32,250 bases of DNA from JAHJGG01 sp041658785 (GTDB taxonomy: Bacteria > Patescibacteriota > Patescibacteriia > Magasanikbacterales > UBA922): positions 1 to 32,250 of the forward strand of contig JBAZZL010000011.1 in assembly GCA_041658785.1 (NCBI GenBank), read 5' to 3'. Of this stretch, positions 6,224 through 13,855 are shown in pieces. Position numbers and translations under genes: made by a program. Below the pieces are notes generated by a model. That model worked only from the letters and a program-made list of their open reading frames with translations. It ran no database searches and was not told where the DNA came from. Every line of letters starts with the position of its first letter. Within the stretch, counting starts at the first letter, position 1.

Positions 6224-7324
6224 ATGGAGAACCGCCCAAAGATTGCAATTGTATATTTGTCCTACCACTGCCAGCCCTACATGGACGACGTCGTTTCGGC
6301 GTTGAAAAAAATAACTTATCCCAAAGATAAGCTGGAGTTGGTGATCGTTGATAATCCGCATCCAGAATACGGCAGTTCGGTTCGTTTTATTGAGGAGACG
6401 GTAATACCGATGTCTGGTAAAGAGATTCCGCATGTCACTTTGCTGCCGCAGAAAGAAAATATAGGTTTTGCCGGAGGAAATAACGAAGGTATAAAATGGG
6501 CAATAGAAAATGGCTTTGATTATGTCTTTTTTCACAATAATGATGGATTTCTCGCCACTAACGCCCTAGAACCGCTGGTTGAGGCCATGGAAGCGGATAA
6601 AAAGATTGGAGTCGCTCAATCTCTAATGCTGTTGCATCCAGAAACAGAGTACATCAACAGTACCGGAAACTCGTTTCATTATCTTGGATTTGGTTTTTGC
6701 GATGATTATAAAAAGAAGTATAAAGATTTAAATCTTTCTAAAGTTAAAGAAATATCTTACGCTAGCGGGGCGGCGCTTTTGATGCGAGTTGATTTATTAA
6801 AACAATTTGGAGCGTGGGACGAGGATTTCTTTTTATATCATGAAGATTTGGAATATTCATTCCGCTTGCGGGCGGCAGGGTATAAGATTGTTTTGGCGCG
6901 CGATTCTATTTTTTACCACAAATATCAGTTTAGCAGAAGTATTGAAAAATTTTATTGGATGGAGAGGAATCGTTATGGAGTGATGCTGATGTTTTTTAAG
7001 TGGCCCACTTTACTATTGCTGTTGCCAATGGGACTGATTTTAGAAAGTGGCTTATGGCTGTTTGCTTTTATGAATGGTTGGTGGAAAAAGAGGCTTGAAG
7101 TTTATAAATATTGGTTAAAATTCAGCAGTTGGAAGTTATGGATGAAAAAAAGAAAAAAAATTCAATCTCTGCGCAAAGTCAGCGACCGATATTTGCTTAG
7201 TTTTTCGGTTCCAGAGATTAAGTTTCAGGAAAAGTTTATGGAAAATCGATTGTTGAAGTACGCGGGGAATCCGGTGATGAGGGGGTATTATTGGTTGATG
7301 GTTAAGGGGTTGGTATGGTGGTAA
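6224..7324 (+). CDS. GT2 family glycosyltransferase with C-terminal membrane segment
   Basis: A 366-residue GT2 enzyme. It has IAIVYLSYHC at 8-17, IVDNPHPEYG, ENIGFAGGNNEG, HNNDGF as the DxD equivalent, ASGAALLMR and YHEDLEYSFRLRAAGYK. After the catalytic domain a hydrophobic stretch (PTLLLLLPMGLILESGLWLF) looks like one or two membrane segments, followed by a long basic tail. That fits an enzyme working on lipid-linked glycans at the inner face of the membrane. ATG 6224 is chosen because the longer reading begins with a GTG inside the repeat. The loss of the usual NNSxDGT after VDN (here VDNPHPEYG) is a small departure from the other three copies. Confidence 0.87.
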   Translation: MENRPKIAIVYLSYHCQPYMDDVVSALKKITYPKDKLELVIVDNPHPEYGSSVRFIEETVIPMSGKEIPHVTLLPQKENIGFAGGNNEGIKWAIENGFDYVFFHNNDGFLATNALEPLVEAMEADKKIGVAQSLMLLHPETEYINSTGNSFHYLGFGFCDDYKKKYKDLNLSKVKEISYASGAALLMRVDLLKQFGAWDEDFFLYHEDLEYSFRLRAAGYKIVLARDSIFYHKYQFSRSIEKFYWMERNRYGVMLMFFKWPTLLLLLPMGLILESGLWLFAFMNGWWKKRLEVYKYWLKFSSWKLWMKKRKKIQSLRKVSDRYLLSFSVPEIKFQEKFMENRLLKYAGNPVMRGYYWLMVKGLVWW

Positions 7325-7333
7325 TCGGCGATA

Positions 7334-7430
7334 AAGATTAAAAGATTAAAAGATTATAAGATTACGAATTGATTTCAAAATGGCAATCTTTTAATCTTAT
7401 AATCTTTCAATCTTTCAATCTTTTAATCTT
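7334..7430. repeat. palindromic word array, GATTAAAA family (copy 2)
   Basis: The left arm repeats AAAGATTAAAAGATT words; the right arm (7384-7430) repeats AATCTTTCAATC and TTTTAATCTT words around a short core. The right arm ends 9 nt before ATG 7440. Confidence 0.88.
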
Positions 7431-7439
7431 ATTGCGACT

Positions 7440-8534
7440 ATGCGCATTCGTAAAGCAATCCTCACCGGCGGCGGGAGAGCAACACGGCTTCAGCCCATTA
7501 CCGCGACAATCAACAAGCATCTTCTCCCCTTGGCCAACAAGCCGATGATTTTTCATGCCATAGAAAAAGCAGTGGAAGTTGGTGTGGAAGAAATTTTTAT
7601 CAACACCAATCCGGGCGAAACAGAATTGCAAAAGTATGTTGGCGATGGCGGTCATTGGGACATTAATATCAAGTTTTTTGAACAGACTGGCGGACCACAA
7701 GGGATCGCGCATGTGGTCAATGAGGCCAAACAATTTATTGGCAATGATCCGTTCATGTTTTATTTGTCCGATAATATTTTATTTGGCAGTTTAAAAGACA
7801 TGTTTGACGAGTTTGAACGGGAAAGATATGATTGCATGCTTGCTTTGTCAAAAGTGCCGGATCCCCAGAGATTCGGGGTGCCCGTGTTTGATGAGAACGG
7901 AAAATTGATTGATGTGGTGGAAAAACCCGCAAATCCAAAGAGCGATTTTGCCGTTACTGGCGTTTATTTATACGGCCCAAAAGTATTTTTTGACGCGTTT
8001 GATAAAATTGAAAGAAGCGCGCGAGGCGAGTATGAAATTTCCAGCATTCATTCCCATTTTTTGCGAACCGGAGCCAGGGTGGGTTATAAAGAAGTAACTG
8101 GTTGGTGGAAAGATACCGGCAAGGTAGAAGATCTGCTTTTGGCAAATAAATTTTTGTTGGATAATATGCTTGAGAGCCAGTTCCCCAATCATGGCGCCAT
8201 TGATTCCGAAGCAAAAATTGAGGGCAAAGCGCACATCGGCATTGGCTCGCGCGTAGGCAAGAATGTAAAAATAACCGGACCGGTGATGATCGCGGAAAAT
8301 TGCGTGTTGGAAAATTGTTCAATCGGTCCTTATGTAACGATTGGACAGGGGAGCGAAATTTATCTCGCGCGAATTCAAGACAGCATTATTTTGGACAATG
8401 CTTTGATTGATTGCGAGATTGACATTTCCGACAGTTTAATCGGCAAAAGCGTGCGAGTTGTTCAGCGGCATGGAAATGAAAGAGAGAAGGGAAGAAGGAT
8501 GATAATCGGAGATAAGACGGTCATGGAGTTGTGA
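7440..8534 (+). CDS. rmlA: glucose-1-phosphate thymidylyltransferase, long type
   Basis: Forms dTDP-glucose from dTTP and glucose-1-phosphate, the first step toward dTDP-rhamnose. The 364-residue protein has the nucleotidyltransferase signature GGGRATRLQPIT at about 10-21 (canonical GxGTRLxP, with Ala for the second Gly), NKHLLPLANKPM, GGPQGIAH, YLSDNILFG and VEKP. The C-terminal third (from about residue 205) carries hexapeptide-repeat left-handed beta-helix sequence (IGIGSRVGKNVKITG, then ENCSIGPYVTIG), as in long-type RmlA proteins. No SD is present; the start lies 9 nt after a palindromic array. A UDP-sugar pyrophosphorylase activity is possible, but the rmlB context supports dTDP-glucose. 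Confidence 0.88.
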   Translation: MRIRKAILTGGGRATRLQPITATINKHLLPLANKPMIFHAIEKAVEVGVEEIFINTNPGETELQKYVGDGGHWDINIKFFEQTGGPQGIAHVVNEAKQFIGNDPFMFYLSDNILFGSLKDMFDEFERERYDCMLALSKVPDPQRFGVPVFDENGKLIDVVEKPANPKSDFAVTGVYLYGPKVFFDAFDKIERSARGEYEISSIHSHFLRTGARVGYKEVTGWWKDTGKVEDLLLANKFLLDNMLESQFPNHGAIDSEAKIEGKAHIGIGSRVGKNVKITGPVMIAENCVLENCSIGPYVTIGQGSEIYLARIQDSIILDNALIDCEIDISDSLIGKSVRVVQRHGNEREKGRRMIIGDKTVMEL

Positions 8535-8537
8535 TGA

Positions 8538-8647
8538 CACGATACACAATGCACGCAGCATAACTCATCACGAAGTGTCCAATTGAGTCGTGTTGCGTGC
8601 ATCGTGTATCGTGAAAATGAATCATGCTGTGCGCATCATGTATCGTG
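8538..8647. repeat. palindromic word array, CACGATACACAATGC family
   Basis: The left arm CACGATACACAATGCACGC (8538-8556) pairs with 8595-8613 (19 bp, one mismatch). A third arm-like unit (GCGCATCATGTATCGTG) follows to 8647. It fills the convergent gap between rmlA and the PEGA gene; no T-tract marks it as an ordinary terminator. Confidence 0.85.
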
Positions 8648-8650
8648 AAA

Positions 8651-9997
8651 TCAGTATTCCAACCCAAACAACCCCCGCCTTTGTCCCACCTCGCCCCAGA
8701 AGTATATTTGTCTATTTTCTATGTCAGCAGCCGCTTCATTGATTTTACCTCCTGAGAAGAGTTCGTGCGTAATATAATATCCGGGATTAAAGCCGCGCAA
8801 TGTCTTTTCGGCGGCGAGCAAAAGGACGCCAAATTTATCCATAGGCGTAATGCTCATAATTGCGTCACTGGTTCTATTGAGCAGTTCCACATTTCCATTT
8901 GGATAGATTGTCCAGAGTTCCCACGGGGACCATGCCAGCCATTCGTTTGTGTCGGGATTGTATCTGATACGCTCCGCGTCAATGGTTTTATTTTCATTTA
9001 CATTATTTTTTTCCAGCGGCAAAATTACTACGCCTTGATTTGATTTTGCGATAAGCCGTTTATCGTTCAGGTGAATAATTTTTGTAAGTTCATTTTTTAC
9101 AGGATAAACCCGGGTCTCGCTTGTTTCCCCGGCAATTTGCAGTACTTGATTTTTTTTGTCAAAGATCCAAAGGCGGTTCACATTGTCAATATACCAGACA
9201 TTGGAAATAATGTTATTTTTTATCTCACTTTTGCCAGCCATGGTCAGCCTTAATATTTTATTTCCTTCCTGCGCAAATACTGATGGCGCGGCAATATCGT
9301 CGCTCCATTGGTAATTAATCGGCTCCGGCGCCTCTATGGTATGAATGTCAGCGCTAGCTTCCGGATTACGCGCGTTAAAAATTTGAATTTTACTGATGTT
9401 ATTTTCTCGAGTTTCAATCATTGCAACAGGAGAATAATACGACCAGTCTACTTTTGGAGGATATTCGTCGTAGGTGCGGGTCAGAGGATAGGTTATTTTA
9501 GTTTTAGTATTGAATAGTGAAAGTTCGTAAACATTATCTTTTTGTTTCAAAATCAGCGAATAAGCGCCATCATGGGAAAAAAATACATTATTAATTTCTT
9601 GGCCGGCATAAGCTTCTATTTCAATCGGCAGCGCTTCTTGAAACAAAGTAATGTCGCGTATATATGTTGTCTGTTTGCTCTCAACCATGATGTCTTTTTC
9701 CCACGTTTTTCGCCGGTCTGCCTCAATTCGCAGATGATACGCGCCGGGCGCGCGGTTTGTGAGACGGATCGGAATTCGTTTTTGTATCAGCACATCATTT
9801 AAATATACTCTCACATTTTTTGGTTCCACATCAATGCTGATCACGCCGGTCTGTTTTATTTTTTTGGCGCTATAATCATATCTGTATCCAGCAGTATATA
9901 AAATTATCAGCGGAGCAAGAACACAAAATAGAGTAATCAAAAAAATCATGATAGCGCGGCGGATCGGGCGGGTAAATTTAGTGCGAGGGTAGGGCAT
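8651..9997 (-). CDS. PEGA-domain membrane-anchored protein
   Basis: A 448-residue probable surface protein. An N-terminal basic stretch is followed by a membrane helix at about 14-36 (IMIFLITLFCVLAPLIILY), then a PEGA-type beta domain at about 52-115 (GVISIDVEPKNVRVYLNDV, PGAYHLRIEADRRKTWEK). The remaining ~330 residues are beta-rich with repeated short strands (SLILKQKDNVYELSLFN, RLWIFDKKNQVLQIAG) suggestive of a beta-propeller. The orientation is probably inside-to-outside, with most of the protein extracytoplasmic. The ATG at 9997 is preferred because 28 additional upstream codons lie in the palindromic array. It is divergent from murA. No enzymatic motif is seen; a wall-binding or scaffold role is only a guess. 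Confidence 0.82.
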   Translation of the reverse strand: MPYPRTKFTRPIRRAIMIFLITLFCVLAPLIILYTAGYRYDYSAKKIKQTGVISIDVEPKNVRVYLNDVLIQKRIPIRLTNRAPGAYHLRIEADRRKTWEKDIMVESKQTTYIRDITLFQEALPIEIEAYAGQEINNVFFSHDGAYSLILKQKDNVYELSLFNTKTKITYPLTRTYDEYPPKVDWSYYSPVAMIETRENNISKIQIFNARNPEASADIHTIEAPEPINYQWSDDIAAPSVFAQEGNKILRLTMAGKSEIKNNIISNVWYIDNVNRLWIFDKKNQVLQIAGETSETRVYPVKNELTKIIHLNDKRLIAKSNQGVVILPLEKNNVNENKTIDAERIRYNPDTNEWLAWSPWELWTIYPNGNVELLNRTSDAIMSITPMDKFGVLLLAAEKTLRGFNPGYYITHELFSGGKINEAAADIENRQIYFWGEVGQRRGLFGLEY

Positions 9998-9998
9998 A

Positions 9999-10069
9999 AG
10001 CACTTGAGCACTTGAGCACTTGAGCACAAAAGCACATGTGCTTTTGTGCTTTTGTGCTATCGTGCTTTC
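9999..10069. repeat. palindromic word array, AGCACTTG/AGCACAAA family
   Basis: The left part repeats AGCACTTG words and the right part repeats GTGCTTTT and GTGCTATC words. The centre (10023-10050) is a perfect 28-bp palindrome of AGCACAAAAGCACA and its complement. It abuts the start codon of the PEGA gene (2 nt) and precedes the murA promoter. Confidence 0.92.
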
Positions 10070-10086
10070 GAGTGGCAACAAAACGT

Positions 10087-10115
10087 TTGCCTTTTTGTCC
10101 AGAGTTCGTTATAAT
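10087..10115 (+). promoter_or_regulatory. sigma70-type promoter for murA
   Basis: TTGCCT (10087-10092), a 17-bp spacer and TATAAT (10110-10115). The predicted start point near 10122 lies downstream of the in-frame ATG at 10020, which supports the shorter murA start at 10155. Confidence 0.8.
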
Positions 10116-10154
10116 CATAGCGTATTTTTAGCTAAAAATCAATCGTTATTGATT

Positions 10155-11453
10155 ATGTCAAAATTTGTTATAAACGGCGGGAAAAAGTTAAAAGGAAAAT
10201 TGGAGGTAAATACAGCCAAGAATTCAGCTTTGGCCATTCTTTGCGCTGCTATTATGGTAAAAGGCAAAACCCTTTTGCGCGACATGCCGGAGATTGAAGA
10301 AATTAAACGTTTGATAGAAATACTAGAAAGTATTGGCGTAAAATGCGAGTGGCAGGGGCAGCATATTCTGACAGTTGACAGCTCGGCAGAATTAAAAATG
10401 CACAAAATTAACAAACAAGCTTGCCGCAAAATCAGGTCATCGCTTATGCTCATGGGAGCTCTTTCTACTCGAGTTAAACAATACAAACTTTATCGCGAAG
10501 GCGGATGCAAGCTGGGAACGCGCACAGTCCGTCCGCATTTGTTTGCTTTAAAAAAATTAGGCATTGCGATTGAGTCATCTCCCAAATATTATTATGTTAA
10601 TAATACTGGTCTGAAATCAGCTGAAGTAATAATGTATGAAACTGGCGATACGCCGACAGAAAACGCTATCATGGCCGCGGTGATGGCGCGCGGCAAGACA
10701 GTGATTAAATTCGCTTCAGCCAACTACATGGTGCAGGACCTGTGCCATTTTTTAGAGCGGGCTGGCGCAAAAATTGAAGGCATCGGCACGTCAACTCTAA
10801 CTATTATCGGCGTTAAGAAGCTCAAATCTATTGAATACAAAATCATGCCAGATCCGCTTGAGGCGATGGCATTTATTGCTTTAGCTATTGCCACCCGTTC
10901 AGAATTTTTGGTAAAAAATTGTCCAATTGATTTTTTGGAATTAGAACTGGAAAAATTATCAGTCATGGGGCAAAAATTTAGTTTGCTAAACAAGCGCCAG
11001 TCAAAAAACGGCTGGTTTAATATCGTTGATATAAAATTAAAAGTATCAAAATTAACTGCTTTGCCGGACAAGATTCACAGTCTGCCTTTTCCGGGAGTAA
11101 ATATTGACAACTTGCCGTTTTTTGTGCCGATTGCCGCGCAGGCCAATGGAGATACGTTGATTCACGATTGGGTGTTTGAAGGCCGGACCAAGTATTACGC
11201 TGAATTTAACAAGCTCGGAGCAACAGTAGAGGTGCTTGATACTCATCGCGCTCTGGTTAGCGGTCCGACAGCGTTAAAAGGAGCAGAGATGAAAGCGCCA
11301 GAGGGCATTCGCCCGGCCATGGCGCTCTTGATCGGCATGATTGCCGCCAAAGGCCGGTCGGTTATGAAGAATATATATGTAATTGAACGCGGCTATGAAG
11401 ATATTGCCAACAGGCTTCGAGTGGTTGGCGTAAATATAAAACGGATTGATTAA
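10155..11453 (+). CDS. murA: UDP-N-acetylglucosamine 1-carboxyvinyltransferase
   Basis: Transfers enolpyruvate from PEP to UDP-GlcNAc, the first committed step of peptidoglycan synthesis, in the cytoplasm. The 432-residue EPSP-synthase-fold protein keeps K22-N23 (AKNSAL), the catalytic Cys (C118 in GGCKLGTR, equivalent to E. coli Cys115), an Asp in FPGVNIDN and the C-terminal RGYEDIANRLR motif. Retention of the Cys rather than Asp predicts fosfomycin sensitivity (known family behaviour). It is somewhat divergent; the GGCKLGTRTVRPH loop differs from the usual GGCAIGxRPVD. It heads a plus-strand unit: the ctpA start follows by 5 nt. It has its own promoter. Confidence 0.92.
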   Translation: MSKFVINGGKKLKGKLEVNTAKNSALAILCAAIMVKGKTLLRDMPEIEEIKRLIEILESIGVKCEWQGQHILTVDSSAELKMHKINKQACRKIRSSLMLMGALSTRVKQYKLYREGGCKLGTRTVRPHLFALKKLGIAIESSPKYYYVNNTGLKSAEVIMYETGDTPTENAIMAAVMARGKTVIKFASANYMVQDLCHFLERAGAKIEGIGTSTLTIIGVKKLKSIEYKIMPDPLEAMAFIALAIATRSEFLVKNCPIDFLELELEKLSVMGQKFSLLNKRQSKNGWFNIVDIKLKVSKLTALPDKIHSLPFPGVNIDNLPFFVPIAAQANGDTLIHDWVFEGRTKYYAEFNKLGATVEVLDTHRALVSGPTALKGAEMKAPEGIRPAMALLIGMIAAKGRSVMKNIYVIERGYEDIANRLRVVGVNIKRID

Positions 11454-11458
11454 ATTTT

Positions 11459-12736
11459 ATGGATAATAAAACAGAAAGAGAATTAAAATATACAAGGCTT
11501 GTAAAGTCGGTTTTAGCAATAGGTTTTACATTTGTAATCGGGGTAATTGTCGGCCAGTCATTAGAGGTAAAGGATGAATTGATTGGAGAAGACGGAAATA
11601 TTGATATTGCCAGAGTTATCGATCTATACGGCAAAACCCGTTCGCCCGAAGTAAATTTTGATCAATTTTGGGATGTTTGGAATAAAGTAAAAAACAAATT
11701 TGTCGATAAGCCGGTTGATGAAGTAAAGTTATTTTATGGAGCGCTGTCAGGCATGGTCAATGGATTGGGAGATCCATATTCAGTTTATTTGCCTCCGGAA
11801 CCGGCAGGGGAATTTGTCAAGGATCTTGCTGGCGAGTTTGAAGGGATTGGCGCGGAAATTGGTGTTAGAGATAACCGGCTCAAGGTAATTGCGCCTCTTC
11901 GAGAGTCGCCTGCAGAGCGAGCTGGTTTGCGGCCAGGAGATACTATTTTTGCTATTGATGGCAAGGAAACCGCCTCGCTGTCGCTGGAAGAGGCGGTTTT
12001 AAAGATACGAGGACCAAAAGGAACAGCAGTCAAGCTTACTGTCAGCCATGACGGATTTGAATCCGTAGAAGAGATTGAAGTAATTCGCGATACTATCACG
12101 GTGCCGACTGTTTATTGGGAAATGAAAGACGATGGCATCGCTTATCTGCGGATAAGTTATTTTAATCAAGATACGTGGGATCGGTTTGATAAGGCTGTGC
12201 GCGAAATTATTATCAAGTCTCCGAAAGGCATCATATTGGATATGCGCAGCAACCCAGGAGGTTATTTAGAGACGTCTGTTGATGTGGCAAGCGAGTGGGT
12301 TCAAAGCGGAATAATTGTCTCGGAGGCATCAAGCGATCTTGACCGTCGGGTGTATAATTCACGCGGGGCGCATCGTTTTAATGGCATTCGGACAGTAGTT
12401 TTAGTTGACGGAGGTACGGCGTCAGGTTCAGAAATAGTGGCGGGCGCGCTGCAAGATCATGGGGTGGCAAAAGTTGTTGGAATTAAGACGTATGGCAAGG
12501 GTTCGGTGCAGGATTTTGAAATATTGCCAGACGGATCAGCATTAAAACTAACTATTGCGAGATGGTATACGCCAAATAATCGCCAAATTGACAAAGAGGG
12601 GATCGCGCCGGATGTGGCGGTAGAAGAGATGTTTATTGTCGGGAAGAATGACGATGGAGAGGATACCGGAATTATTACTGATGCGGGATTGGAAAAAGCT
12701 TTAGAAATCCTAAATCAAATAACAAATAACAATTAG
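11459..12736 (+). CDS. ctpA: S41 family carboxy-terminal processing peptidase (CtpA-like)
   Basis: A membrane-anchored, extracytoplasmic serine protease of 425 residues. Order: short cytoplasmic N-terminus, membrane helix at about 16-34 (SVLAIGFTFVIGVIVGQ), a helical region, a PDZ domain at about 120-212 (AGLRPGDTIFAIDG) and the S41 catalytic domain. Catalytic Ser322 sits in GGTASGSE and Lys347 in TYGKGS. The family degrades or trims secreted and cell-wall-associated proteins. It is tightly coupled to murA (5-nt gap), suggesting shared expression with wall synthesis. The 3' end (EILNQITNNN) lies in AAATAAC/CCTAAAT word repeats that continue into the spacer before the next gene. Confidence 0.93.
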   Translation: MDNKTERELKYTRLVKSVLAIGFTFVIGVIVGQSLEVKDELIGEDGNIDIARVIDLYGKTRSPEVNFDQFWDVWNKVKNKFVDKPVDEVKLFYGALSGMVNGLGDPYSVYLPPEPAGEFVKDLAGEFEGIGAEIGVRDNRLKVIAPLRESPAERAGLRPGDTIFAIDGKETASLSLEEAVLKIRGPKGTAVKLTVSHDGFESVEEIEVIRDTITVPTVYWEMKDDGIAYLRISYFNQDTWDRFDKAVREIIIKSPKGIILDMRSNPGGYLETSVDVASEWVQSGIIVSEASSDLDRRVYNSRGAHRFNGIRTVVLVDGGTASGSEIVAGALQDHGVAKVVGIKTYGKGSVQDFEILPDGSALKLTIARWYTPNNRQIDKEGIAPDVAVEEMFIVGKNDDGEDTGIITDAGLEKALEILNQITNNN

Positions 12737-12761
12737 CATCCTAAATCCTAAATTTAAATTC

Positions 12762-13103
12762 ATGTTCACTGGAAAAATAGTGCATGGCAATTCCATCGGC
12801 AAGAAGCTGGGCTTTCCAACAGCGAATTTGGATATACCGCGCGATCAAGTCAGTCTGAATAACGGAGTTTATGCTGGTTTTGTAAATTTTAGAGGAAAGA
12901 AATATCTTTCCGCAATTCCAATATTATCGGATCATATAGAAGTTTATTTATTGGATTATAGCGGAGAAGATTTTTATGGCGAAATTTTGGAAGTTGAAGT
13001 GATTGGACAGGTAAGCCAGATTGAAAAATTAGACTCTGAAAAAAAATTAAAAAAAAAGCTGGCGCAAGATGTGCGGATGGTGCGGGAAGTTTTGAAGAAT
13101 TAA
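12762..13103 (+). CDS. single-domain riboflavin kinase
   Basis: Phosphorylates riboflavin to FMN. The 113-residue protein matches only the C-terminal kinase half of bifunctional RibF: GKIVHGNSIGKKLGFPTANL at about 4-23 with the GFPTAN ATP/Mg motif, NNGVYAGFV, the E60 general-base position in IEVYLLDYSGEDFYG, and a helical end. No FAD synthetase (HIGH-type) domain is attached. The start follows a spacer of CCTAAAT words without a clear SD. It precedes ribH, so the pair forms a small flavin module. The alternative, a degraded RibF, is unlikely since the kinase motifs are intact. Confidence 0.87.
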   Translation: MFTGKIVHGNSIGKKLGFPTANLDIPRDQVSLNNGVYAGFVNFRGKKYLSAIPILSDHIEVYLLDYSGEDFYGEILEVEVIGQVSQIEKLDSEKKLKKKLAQDVRMVREVLKN

Positions 13104-13125
13104 GAAACTTGGATTCTAGTTTCTG

Positions 13126-13131
13126 TATAAT
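13126..13131 (+). promoter_or_regulatory. possible -10 box upstream of ribH
   Basis: TATAAT is preceded by TG one base out of the extended -10 register. No good -35 is found. The start point would be near 13138, leaving a short leader before ATG 13159. Confidence 0.4.
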
Positions 13132-13158
13132 CAATTTAGAAGTGCAACTTTGAGTGGT

Positions 13159-13707
13159 ATGTCGAATATGTCGAAAGCGTTGAGTGTAAAACAAATGGAT
13201 GGTTCTGGTTTAAAGATTGGGATTGTTGTTTCTCGGTGGAATGAGGAAGTTACTTCGGTTTTACAAAAACGGTGTGAACAAGCCTTGCGCGACTCTGGTG
13301 TGAAAAAATCAAACATTTTTATTGTTCATGCGCCTGGTTCGTTTGAACTTCCGCTTGCGGCAAAGAAAATGATTGGAGCTAAAAAAGTTGACGCGGTGGT
13401 CTGTTTGGGTTGCCTTATAAAAGGTGAAACAATGCATTTTGAATACATTGCCATGGCTGTTTCGCAGGGAATCATGAATGTGGGATTGGAGACAGGGGTG
13501 CCGGCGATATTTGGCGTACTGGCTTGTCTCGATGTAAAACAAGCAAAAGAGCGCGCTTTTGAGAAAGGCCGAGATTTTGGTTATGAGTGGGGATTGAGCG
13601 CGGTGGAGGCTGGATTGTTGAAAAAGAGTATCCGGGGACTGTCGCCGAATGACCCAAATTGTCATTCCCGCCGGAGTTTACCCTTGCGCAGGCGGGGGCG
13701 GGAGTGA
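13159..13707 (+). CDS. ribH: 6,7-dimethyl-8-ribityllumazine synthase with repeat-derived tail
   Basis: Makes 6,7-dimethyl-8-ribityllumazine, the penultimate riboflavin intermediate. Family features: IGIVVSRWNEEVT, the APGSFELPLAAKKM phosphate-binding loop, CLGCLIKGETMHFEYIA with the conserved His, and GVPAIFGVLACLD. The core ends near KKSI (about residue 158), close to the normal ~155-residue length. The last ~24 residues (starting RGLSPNDP) are encoded entirely by a nested hairpin element and look acquired. ATG 13159 and 13168 are both possible starts. It follows the riboflavin kinase; no other rib genes are in the window. A bidirectional terminator lies at 13753-13784. Confidence 0.92.
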   Translation: MSNMSKALSVKQMDGSGLKIGIVVSRWNEEVTSVLQKRCEQALRDSGVKKSNIFIVHAPGSFELPLAAKKMIGAKKVDAVVCLGCLIKGETMHFEYIAMAVSQGIMNVGLETGVPAIFGVLACLDVKQAKERAFEKGRDFGYEWGLSAVEAGLLKKSIRGLSPNDPNCHSRRSLPLRRRGRE

Positions 13708-13734
13708 CAGAAAACGCTATTCGGCGACAGTCCC
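13635..13734. repeat. nested hairpin element in the ribH 3' end
   Basis: A perfect outer 16-bp inverted repeat, GGGACTGTCGCCGAAT (13635-13650) with ATTCGGCGACAGTCCC (13719-13734), encloses an inner pair GTCATTCCCGCC (13661-13672) with GGCGGGAGTGAC (13697-13708). It looks like one GTCATTCC-type element inserted in another palindrome, and it supplies the ribH stop codon. Confidence 0.9.
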
Positions 13735-13752
13735 ACCGCATCCTACTCAATC

Positions 13753-13784
13753 AAAAAATCCCGAATAGAATCGGGATTTTTTTT
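13753..13784. terminator. bidirectional rho-independent terminator
   Basis: Stem ATCCCGA (13758-13764) with TCGGGAT (13771-13777) and a 6-nt loop. It is flanked by a T-tract on the plus side and an A-tract on the other, as expected between the convergent ribH and guaA genes. Confidence 0.9.
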
Positions 13785-13800
13785 GCGGCCACTCAATCTC

Positions 13801-13827
13801 GTTGATAAAGACAAGATCTTTGTCAAC
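13801..13827. repeat. 27-bp imperfect palindrome between ribH and guaA
   Basis: GTTGATAAAGACAAGATC followed by TTTGTCAAC is nearly its own reverse complement. A smaller dyad (GTGAA/TTCAC, 13836-13853) follows. It could be an operator or part of the guaA 3' end; no T-tract is present. Confidence 0.6.
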
Positions 13828-13855
13828 GCGATGGGGTGAATGTATAAGTTCACTT

